Source: JAKAXG01 sp035702985 (GTDB taxonomy: Bacteria > Actinomycetota > Acidimicrobiia > Acidimicrobiales > Palsa-688). From it: a stretch of 59,206 bases of DNA. Positions 1-5,550 of the stretch are shown in pieces. The stretch is taken from the NCBI GenBank assembly GCA_035702985.1, contig DASSZD010000074.1, positions 1 through 59,206 of the forward strand, given 5' to 3'. Both the position numbers and the translations under genes were made by a program. Position 1 is the first letter of the stretch. The number at the start of each line of letters is the position of its first letter. The notes under the pieces were generated by a model. It ran no database searches. It worked only from the letters and a program-made list of their open reading frames with translations, and was not told the origin of the DNA.

Positions 1-794
1 AGCAGCAGAACCGCCAGGTCATCTCCGCCGACCGGCTGGCCGCACTGGCGATGCAGATCGGAGCGGACTGGGCGCCCATGATCCACCTGGGCGCCGTGCT
101 CGGCATGCGCTGGGGCGAGTGCGCCGGGCTGCGGGTGGGCCGGCTCGACTTCGCCAAGAGCACGCTCTTCGTGGCCGAGCAGCTGACCCGGGCCAAGCAC
201 GGGGTCATGGTGGCCGGTCCGCCCAAATCAGCGGCCGGCCGACGCACCCTGTCGGTACCCCGGCCGCTGATGGAGCTGCTGGCGGTACACATCGTTAGGC
301 GGGGACTGACCACCGACGACGTGGACGAGTACGTGTTCACCATGCCCGAGGGCGGGCCGCTCGACTACGCCCACTGGCGGATGCGCTACTGGATCCCGGC
401 CACCAAGGCCATCGGGCTGCCGTGGCTGACCTTCCACGATCTTCGCCGGGCCAACGCCACCGCCATGGTGAGCGCCGGCATCGACCTGAAGACGGCCCAG
501 ACCCGCCTCGGCCACTCCGATCCCCGACTCACCCTGGCCGTCTACGCCCAGGCCACCAGTGCAGCCGATCGGGATGCCGCCGACCGGGTGGGGGAGCTGC
601 TCATGAAGCAGTCCGGGACGGCCGGAGCGGCCCCAGCAGACGAGAGCGGCGAAACCGGATGTGCCATGAATGTGCCATCAAATCGCCGGCGCCGCCGTCG
701 GCTCGAGCCTCGCGACCCTGTGACCAGCACTTCTGCTAGTCGGGAAGGCGGGATTCGAACCCGCGGCCTCAGCGTCCCGAACGCTGCGCGCTAA
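1..794. mobile_element. Right edge of an integrated element at tRNA-Pro
   Basis: The window opens inside a tyrosine recombinase gene that runs into the 3' end of a tRNA-Pro gene. This is the usual arrangement for integrative elements and prophages that use a tRNA 3' end as attB. Sequence right of the tRNA looks like ordinary chromosomal genes, so the element should extend leftward, outside the window. The second attachment copy is not visible, so its size and type are unknown. Confidence 0.6.
3..794 (+). CDS. Tyrosine recombinase / phage-type integrase, 5'-truncated by window edge
   Basis: This is the catalytic C-terminal domain of a tyrosine site-specific recombinase; the frame is open to base 3, so the N-terminal arm- and core-binding domains lie outside the window. 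Counting from the in-frame ATG at 51, the catalytic set is complete: R20 (GMRWGE), K59 (PPKSAAG), H129 and R132 (FHDLRR), H155 (LGHSD) and the nucleophile Y165 (LAVYAQ). After the domain comes an Arg-rich stretch. The last 18 or so codons read antisense through the tRNA-Pro gene and end at TAA 792-794 inside it, so the C-terminus is encoded by attachment-site sequence. The protein should integrate or excise an element lying to the left. The domain call is secure; the true end of the functional protein is less so. Confidence 0.93.
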   Translation, partial: QQNRQVISADRLAALAMQIGADWAPMIHLGAVLGMRWGECAGLRVGRLDFAKSTLFVAEQLTRAKHGVMVAGPPKSAAGRRTLSVPRPLMELLAVHIVRRGLTTDDVDEYVFTMPEGGPLDYAHWRMRYWIPATKAIGLPWLTFHDLRRANATAMVSAGIDLKTAQTRLGHSDPRLTLAVYAQATSAADRDAADRVGELLMKQSGTAGAAPADESGETGCAMNVPSNRRRRRRLEPRDPVTSTSASREGGIRTRGLSVPNAAR

Positions 795-814
795 CCAAGC
801 TGCGCTACTTCCCG
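740..814 (-). tRNA. tRNA-Pro (anticodon CGG)
   Basis: The minus strand folds into a full cloverleaf. The 7-bp acceptor stem is CGGGAAG with CTTCCCG; the D arm contains AGCTTGGTTA; the anticodon stem CAGCG/CGCTG holds loop TTCGGGA with anticodon CGG; the T arm is GCGGG-TTCGAAT-CCCGC. The discriminator base is A at 740. CCA is not encoded. The integrase frame overlaps the 3' half antisense, and a receiver-domain gene on the same strand ends 13 bases upstream. Confidence 0.96.
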
Positions 815-826
815 GTTTCGTGAAGC

Positions 827-1249
827 TTAGTTGACCGGGACGACCACCGGGTCAGGCAGGAAGCTGGCGTCGTGCCAGGTGCCGCCGGCCAGGAGCGCCG
901 ATACCGCGGTGCGCAGCCGGATGGGGTCCAGGGGCTTGAGCAGCCACCCTTCCGCTCCGCTGCGCCGGGCCATGAACACATCGGGGCGGCGGTCGAGGAC
1001 CAGCAGCACGGGGCGGGGTTCGAGCCGGCCGGCGTCGGCTTCCAGCTTGAGGTCCAGGGCCACGGCGATGCCGCCCATGGTCCCGATCTGCATGTCGGCG
1101 ATGACCAGATCCGCCGGTTCGAGGTTCATGGACTCCCGAACGGCCTCGCCGCTGCGAACCCATCGTACGGTGGTGTCAGGGTCCTCCACGACCGAGCGGA
1201 TATCGTCGAACACGTTCTGCGCGTCGGCAGCGATCAGGATCTCCGGCAC
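827..1249 (-). CDS. Single-domain response-regulator receiver (CheY-like)
   Basis: A 140-residue stand-alone receiver domain starting at GTG 1249. The phosphoacceptor is probably D52 (VIADMQIG) and the conserved lysine is K105 (LLKPLDP). Only one acidic residue (D9) is evident where two are usual near the first strand, so Mg2+ binding may be atypical. No output domain is present, so it would act through protein contacts. It is divergent from a STAS-domain gene; receiver and STAS proteins often meet in partner-switching networks, although no kinase or anti-sigma factor is nearby. Its cognate kinase is unknown. Confidence 0.8.
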   Translation of the reverse strand: MPEILIAADAQNVFDDIRSVVEDPDTTVRWVRSGEAVRESMNLEPADLVIADMQIGTMGGIAVALDLKLEADAGRLEPRPVLLVLDRRPDVFMARRSGAEGWLLKPLDPIRLRTAVSALLAGGTWHDASFLPDPVVVPVN

Positions 1250-1258
1250 GGCGTGCAG

Positions 1259-1285
1259 GGTACCCGCACTCCGGGTGCGGGTACC
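1259..1285. promoter_or_regulatory. Perfect 11-bp palindrome between divergent genes
   Basis: GGTACCCGCAC (1259-1269) and GTGCGGGTACC (1275-1285) form a perfect inverted repeat with a 5-base centre, in the 75-bp gap between the receiver gene (start 1249) and the STAS gene (start 1325). Its position suits an operator controlling both promoters. An RNA hairpin in one leader is the alternative. Confidence 0.5.
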
Positions 1286-1324
1286 ATCTGGCCAGGCCGT
1301 CGACGGACCCGGCTAGGAGGCTGA

Positions 1325-1690
1325 GTGCTCAACATCCATCATGAGGAGATGCCTGGCGGCTTCATGATCTGCCGGCCCGTGGGTGAACTCGACGCGTTCA
1401 CCGTCAGCCAGTTCCGCCAGGCGTTGGCCGAGCTGGCGTCGAGCAAGCGGCTGGTGATCGACATGTCGGGCATCCCCTTCGTGGACAGCGCTGGTCTCGG
1501 CGCCCTGATCGGCGGCATCCGCCGGACCCGGGAGCTGGGTGGGGACGTGGCGGTGGCCTGCGACCGGCCCACCCTGGTCCGGCTCCTGCGCACCACCGGT
1601 TTCGACCGCATCGTGAGCGTGACCGAGACGGTGGACGAGGCCATGGCCGCCCTGGTCGGGGACGAGGAGGAGACCTCGGCCGAGGAGTAG
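1325..1690 (+). CDS. STAS-domain anti-sigma factor antagonist (SpoIIAA/RsbV-like)
   Basis: This 121-residue protein consists of one STAS domain of the anti-anti-sigma type. The conserved phosphorylatable serine is S55 in FVDSAGLGAL, following the LVIDMSG strand. Members bind a HPK-type anti-sigma kinase and release a sigma factor until phosphorylated on this serine. The start is GTG 1325, preceded by AGGAGG at 1315-1320. The acidic tail (GDEEETSAEE) is unremarkable. No kinase or phosphatase partner is encoded nearby, so the regulated sigma factor cannot be named. The divergent receiver gene may be a functional partner. Confidence 0.88.
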   Translation: MLNIHHEEMPGGFMICRPVGELDAFTVSQFRQALAELASSKRLVIDMSGIPFVDSAGLGALIGGIRRTRELGGDVAVACDRPTLVRLLRTTGFDRIVSVTETVDEAMAALVGDEEETSAEE

Positions 1691-1704
1691 TGACCCCGGG
1701 GCCC

Positions 1705-1810
1705 GCAACCGGGCGCTCGGGCTAACCCCGCGGGGCCGGACCGGGCTCCCCGCCCGAACAACCGGGCGGTCGGGCTAGCCCGGGGGGCCGGACCGGGCTC
1801 CCCGCCCGAA
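1705..1810. repeat. Two tandem copies of a 52-53 bp GC-rich unit
   Basis: Sequence starting at about 1705 is repeated, nearly identical, from about 1758. Each copy contains the same segment ending CCCGCCCGAACAACC (1749-1763 and 1801-1815). The repeat fills the convergent gap after the STAS gene and extends into the last codons of the ArsA-like gene ending at 1775. Each unit can form a short GC hairpin, so it may act as a duplicated terminator. Confidence 0.7.
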
Positions 1811-2911
1811 CAACCAGCCGCCGACCTCGTCCAGGCCGTCCAGGTCGTGCACGTCCGACGACAGGAACGGAACCCGGACGATCGGGGTGCCGGGCAGGCG
1901 GTCGGCCAGCTGCTCCACGTGGGCCTCCTCCCGGGTGGCCACCCGGTCGAAGTCCTCCAGGTTGGTGGCCAGGGCCGCCAGCTCGGGCGACCCGGGCGCC
2001 GCCGCGGCCAGCGCCGGCGGGACCGGGCCGAACGAGGGGAACATGCGGTTCACGACCAGCGCCTCCACCCGGCTCGACGACTCGCGGAGCCGGTCGGCGA
2101 AGAAGATGGCCTCGACCACCGCGTCCCGGCGGGGCGATGACACCACCACGAAGGCGGTGTCGGCATCGGCGAGCAGGGCCTCGACCTTGGCCGCCCGGTC
2201 CCGGAACCCCTGCTCCATGCCTTCGAATGCGGTGAAAAACGCCACCGTGTCGGTGACCACCGCCCCTCCCACCACTTTCGACAGGGTGCGCAGGAACATC
2301 TGGGTCGCCATGCCTATGGCCCTCAAGCCGGCCCGGGTGGGGGCCATGAGCAGGCGGAAGATCCGGTTGTTGAGGAAGCGCAGCAGCCGGTTCGGGGCGT
2401 CCAGGAAGTCCAGGGCGTGGCGGGTCGGCGGGGTGTCCACCACCACCAGGTCGTAGTCGCGGCGGCTGTGGAGCTCGTACAGCTTCTCCATGGCCATGTA
2501 CTCCTGCGTGCCGCCGAGGGCGCCGGAGATGTTGCGGTACAGCTTGTTGTCCAGGATGGCCTGGGCCTGCTCCTCGGAGGCGGCGTTGCGCCGCACCACC
2601 TCGTCGAAGGTGGTCTTGGTGTCCAGCATCAGGGCGTCCAGGGACCCGCCCGGGCCGCCCCGGGTGCCGATGGCCACCCGGTGGGCATCGTTGGTGAGCG
2701 ACTCGAGCCCCAGGGCGTCGGCCAGCCGCTTGGCCGGGTCGATGGTCACCACGCAGGCCCGCCGGCCCAGCCTGGCCCCCTCGAGGGCGATCGCCGCCGC
2801 GCAGGTGGTCTTGCCCACCCCGCCCGGGCCGGCGCAGATCACCACCCGCCGGCTGCCGGCCAGCCCGGCCAGCGCCTGCGAACCGGACGGGGGCTCTGCG
2901 GCGCCGCTCAT
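1775..2911 (-). CDS. ArsA/GET3-type ATPase, second subunit (Rv3680-like)
   Basis: A 378-residue P-loop ATPase of the ArsA/GET3/MinD superfamily. The Walker A loop near residue 29 reads GPGGVGKTT: the signature lysine of the deviant Walker A (GKGG) is replaced by proline. The DTPPTRH switch-II motif is present and followed by a hydrophobic helical region (FLNNRIFRLLMAPTR). The ATG at 2911 overlaps the stop of the upstream ATPase gene as ATGA, so the two are translated together and probably form a heterodimer. The arrangement beside whiB and ponA matches what I recall of the mycobacterial Rv3679-Rv3680 pair. No arsenite operon is present, so arsenite export is unlikely. The 3' end lies in a tandem repeat, making the last residues variable. 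Confidence 0.85.
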   Translation of the reverse strand: MSGAAEPPSGSQALAGLAGSRRVVICAGPGGVGKTTCAAAIALEGARLGRRACVVTIDPAKRLADALGLESLTNDAHRVAIGTRGGPGGSLDALMLDTKTTFDEVVRRNAASEEQAQAILDNKLYRNISGALGGTQEYMAMEKLYELHSRRDYDLVVVDTPPTRHALDFLDAPNRLLRFLNNRIFRLLMAPTRAGLRAIGMATQMFLRTLSKVVGGAVVTDTVAFFTAFEGMEQGFRDRAAKVEALLADADTAFVVVSSPRRDAVVEAIFFADRLRESSSRVEALVVNRMFPSFGPVPPALAAAAPGSPELAALATNLEDFDRVATREEAHVEQLADRLPGTPIVRVPFLSSDVHDLDGLDEVGGWLFGRGARSGPPG

Positions 2912-3885
2912 CCCGACACCCCCGCCAGCTGCTGGGCCAGCTCCCCGGCCAGCGCCCGGACCTCCTCCAGGCCGAGCTCGGTGGTGAAGAGGTAGGGGAG
3001 GCGCAGCTGGCTGAGCGGTAGGGCCTCGGCCAGCCGGGCCAGCTGCTCCTCCTGGACGGCCTGACGCCGCCGGCGGAAGTCGGCGGCGCCCTCCACGGCC
3101 GCCCGCTCGGCGTCCGACAGCCGGCCCTGCGGCAGGTCCGCGGGGGCGGCGGCGGGCAGGTCCAGCCGGGGCCACAGGCCGTTCACCACTATCGGCGACA
3201 GCTTGACCCCGGCCCGGTCCTCCAGGTGGAAGGCGGTGTCGACGGCCTCGTTGACCGGGGTCTCCTCGGGCAGGGTGACCAGCATCACCTGACAACGGTC
3301 CGGATCCGAGAGCATGGCCACCACGTCGGCCGCCTGGGCCCGGATGGGCCCCACCGCGGCGGCCTCCATGAGCCCGTAGGCGCTGGACAGGAACGACACG
3401 GCGTGACCGGCCGCCGGGGCGTCCACCACGATGCAGTCCGGCGCTCCGGCCGCCCCGGCGGCTATCTGGTTCTCGATCTGCTTCACCTTGCCCAGCACCA
3501 GGATGTCCTTGATGCCGGGCACGGCCGTGGCGATCACGTCCAGGGTGCCGGTGGAGCTCAGGCGGCGGGAGATGCGCCGCATGCCCCGATCCTCCAGGTA
3601 CTCCACCAGAGCGTCGTCGGGGGTGAGGGTGCGGGCCCGCAACTCGGCCGACCCGGGCCCGGCCCGGCCCGGTTCCAGCATCACCGCCTCCTCGTAGCTG
3701 AGGGCGTCGGGTCGGTCGAACAGGGTGGGCAATCCGCTCTTGCCCTCCACCTCCACGATCAGCACCCGGAAGCCCGAAGCGGCGGCGAGGTAGGCGAGGG
3801 CGGCACTCACCGTGGTCTTGCCCACCCCTCCCTTGCCGGCCACGATCGTCACCCGGGCAGGCGGGCGGAATGCTTTGGGATCCAC
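2908..3885 (-). CDS. ArsA/GET3-type ATPase, first subunit (Rv3679-like)
   Basis: A 325-residue member of the same ATPase family, with a canonical deviant Walker A (GKGGVGKTT, about residues 17-25) including the signature lysine missing in its partner. A DAPAAGH switch motif lies mid-protein. It is first in the two-gene minus-strand operon and its TGA overlaps the partner's ATG. The GTG at 3885 follows a GGGAGG only 3 bases away, so the start is somewhat uncertain. It is divergent from whiB across 167 bp. A soluble heterodimeric nucleotide-driven switch is the best guess; the cargo is unknown. Confidence 0.85.
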   Translation of the reverse strand: MDPKAFRPPARVTIVAGKGGVGKTTVSAALAYLAAASGFRVLIVEVEGKSGLPTLFDRPDALSYEEAVMLEPGRAGPGSAELRARTLTPDDALVEYLEDRGMRRISRRLSSTGTLDVIATAVPGIKDILVLGKVKQIENQIAAGAAGAPDCIVVDAPAAGHAVSFLSSAYGLMEAAAVGPIRAQAADVVAMLSDPDRCQVMLVTLPEETPVNEAVDTAFHLEDRAGVKLSPIVVNGLWPRLDLPAAAPADLPQGRLSDAERAAVEGAADFRRRRQAVQEEQLARLAEALPLSQLRLPYLFTTELGLEEVRALAGELAQQLAGVSG

Positions 3886-3985
3886 GTGCCTCCCATGTAC
3901 GGACTAGCTGCCGGCCAGCAAGATACCCAACCCGTACCCGTCGCACCCAAACAGGAAAGTGCTGGTCAGCACCGTCGACGATCCG

Positions 3986-4016
3986 TTGATTACCTCTTGT
4001 CGGATGATTGTTATAG
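3986..4016 (+). promoter_or_regulatory. Candidate promoter of whiB
   Basis: TTGATT (3986-3991) and TTATAG (4011-4016), 19 bases apart, lie in an unusually AT-rich patch of the ArsA/whiB divergent region. The spacing is slightly long for a housekeeping promoter. The position leaves a 5' leader of about 30 bases before the GTG start. Confidence 0.35.
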
Positions 4017-4052
4017 CGCTACGTTGCATCTTGAAGTCAGGGGGATTGGCTA

Positions 4053-4307
4053 GTGAGCGTTCTGCATGCCGAAGAGTTGTGGCAGGTAAAGGCTGCGTGT
4101 AGGGGTCCGCACACCCCGCTGTTCTTCCCGCCCTCCCACTTCGAGCGCAAGGATGACCGGGAACACCGGGAGGCTCAGGCCAAGTCGATCTGCGCTTCCT
4201 GCCCGGTGCGCAAGCCGTGCCTCGAGTACGCCCTGCGGATCCGGGAGCCCCACGGCATCTGGGGCGGGCTCAACGAGACGGAGCGCCGTTCCCTCAGCCC
4301 CCACTGA
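4053..4307 (+). CDS. whiB: WhiB-family Fe-S regulator (WhiB4-like context)
   Basis: An 84-residue WhiB-like protein. The four cluster-binding cysteines are C16, C47, C50 and C56 (C...CASCPVRKPC), followed by the GIWGG beta-turn motif and a short basic/polar tail. These actinobacteria-specific proteins hold a redox- or NO-sensitive [4Fe-4S] cluster and act on transcription, usually with sigma factor. The start is GTG 4053 with AGGGGG upstream. Placement next to the paired ArsA-like ATPases and upstream of a PonA gene resembles the mycobacterial whiB4 locus, so an oxidative-stress role is plausible but inferred. Confidence 0.95.
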   Translation: MSVLHAEELWQVKAACRGPHTPLFFPPSHFERKDDREHREAQAKSICASCPVRKPCLEYALRIREPHGIWGGLNETERRSLSPH

Positions 4308-4352
4308 CGGACGCTTTCGCGGCAAACCTGCCCTCCCGCCGTGGCCCGGCGG

Positions 4353-4358
4353 TAACCT
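4353..4358 (+). promoter_or_regulatory. -10 box TAACCT for a leaderless transcript
   Basis: TAACCT ends 7 bases before the ATG at 4366, so transcription would start at or next to the start codon. No Shine-Dalgarno sequence is visible. Confidence 0.5.
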
Positions 4359-4365
4359 TCGCCCG

Positions 4366-5229
4366 ATGGCGCGCCACCCCGCCCCCGACCACGTCGAGTG
4401 GTCGTCGGTTACGGTCCGCGGTCGACGGGTGTGCTACGCCGCCGGGGGCGCCGGCATCCCGGTGGTGTTCATCCACGGGTGGGCGCTGGGCAACCGGTCC
4501 TACAAGCGGGCCCTGAAGCGGCTCATCCAGCTGGGATGCTCGGTGCACGCCCCGGCTCTGCCCGGCTTCGGGGGCAGCTCCGAGCTCCCCGGCCGGTCCC
4601 CGGACCTGCGGGGCCACGCGGCGTGGCTGGCCGACTTCATGGACGCGGTGGGGGTGGGCCGGCCGGCCCTGGTCGTCGGTCACAGCCTGGGCGGGGCGGT
4701 GGCCGCCCGCCTGGCCCACGACCATCCCGACCGGGTGGCCCGTCTGGTGTTGATCAACGCCGTGGGCGCAGCCGTCTGGAAGGAGGCCGCCGGCGAGGTG
4801 CGTTACCTGGCGGAGCGGCCCATATGGGAATGGGTGGCCGATTTTTCCCGGGACATGGCCACGACCGACGGTCTGGGCTCCGCCCTCCGGGCCATCGTGG
4901 AGGACGCCGTGCCCAACGTAGCCCGCAACCCGGCCGGGGTGTGGCGGGCGGCCGGCCTGGCCCGCCGGGTGGATCTGCGCCGGGAACTGGAGTCCATCGC
5001 CGCCGGCGGCCCGCCCGTGACGGCCATCTCGTCGGAGGGGGACCTGGTCGTCCCGGCGGCCAGCTTCCGGGCCCTGTGCCGGTCCCTGGGGGTGGACGGC
5101 CGGCTGGTACCCGGCCGCCACTCATGGCTGCTCGGCCGGCCCGACACCTTCGGGGCGGTGATGGCCGACGTGCTGGCGGCCGCCGGTCCCGCCCCCGGCC
5201 CCACCCTGCTGCCGGCAGCCAACCAGTAG
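4366..5229 (+). CDS. Alpha/beta-fold hydrolase
   Basis: A 287-residue alpha/beta hydrolase. HGW (oxyanion region) follows the first core strand, the nucleophile elbow is GHSLGG, and the late acid and histidine are probably GDLVVP and GRHSWLL. No signal peptide is evident, so it should be cytoplasmic. ATG 4366 was chosen because the conserved domain begins soon after and a leaderless -10 box sits just upstream. It is followed within 2 bases by a Rieske protein gene and then ponA, forming a likely three-gene operon. The substrate cannot be told; esterase, lipase and C-C hydrolase are all possible. Confidence 0.88.
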   Translation: MARHPAPDHVEWSSVTVRGRRVCYAAGGAGIPVVFIHGWALGNRSYKRALKRLIQLGCSVHAPALPGFGGSSELPGRSPDLRGHAAWLADFMDAVGVGRPALVVGHSLGGAVAARLAHDHPDRVARLVLINAVGAAVWKEAAGEVRYLAERPIWEWVADFSRDMATTDGLGSALRAIVEDAVPNVARNPAGVWRAAGLARRVDLRRELESIAAGGPPVTAISSEGDLVVPAASFRALCRSLGVDGRLVPGRHSWLLGRPDTFGAVMADVLAAAGPAPGPTLLPAANQ

Positions 5230-5231
5230 GT

Positions 5232-5543
5232 GTGCCCTGGGTGACGGTCTGCCGGTTGGGGGACATCCCGCCCGGGCGGGGCTGGCCGGTGACCGTGGGT
5301 GACCAGCGCATCGCCGTGTTCAGGACCGAGGACGGCCTGCGGGCCGTCGAGAACCGCTGCCTGCACGTGGGCAACCCGGTGGACGACGGGGCGGTGTCGG
5401 GTGAGGTGATGACCTGCCCGTGGCATGGTTGGCGTTACGACCTGCGCACCGGCCAGCACCTCACGGTGTTCGGGCGCCGCCCCGGGCTGCGCACCTTCCC
5501 GGTCCGGGCGGAGGACGACCGGGTGCTGGTCGAGGTGGATTAG
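5232..5543 (+). CDS. Small Rieske [2Fe-2S] ferredoxin (NirD/BphF-like)
   Basis: A roughly 100-residue one-domain Rieske protein with both cluster-binding boxes: CLHVGNP and CPWHGWRYD. Such proteins act as soluble electron carriers to oxygenases or as small subunits of reductases; neither partner is encoded next to it. The start is GTG 5232 (or GTG 5241), 2 bases after the hydrolase stop. The stop at 5543 lies 7 bases before ponA. Its place between a hydrolase and a cell-wall synthase has no obvious functional explanation. Confidence 0.85.
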   Translation: MPWVTVCRLGDIPPGRGWPVTVGDQRIAVFRTEDGLRAVENRCLHVGNPVDDGAVSGEVMTCPWHGWRYDLRTGQHLTVFGRRPGLRTFPVRAEDDRVLVEVD

Positions 5544-5550
5544 GCGGCTC

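Noticed and set aside
2912..3946. Fusion of the two ArsA-like frames into one 723-residue protein
   Set aside because: The upstream part of that frame is out of phase with the real first ATPase; the ATGA overlap shows two separate genes.
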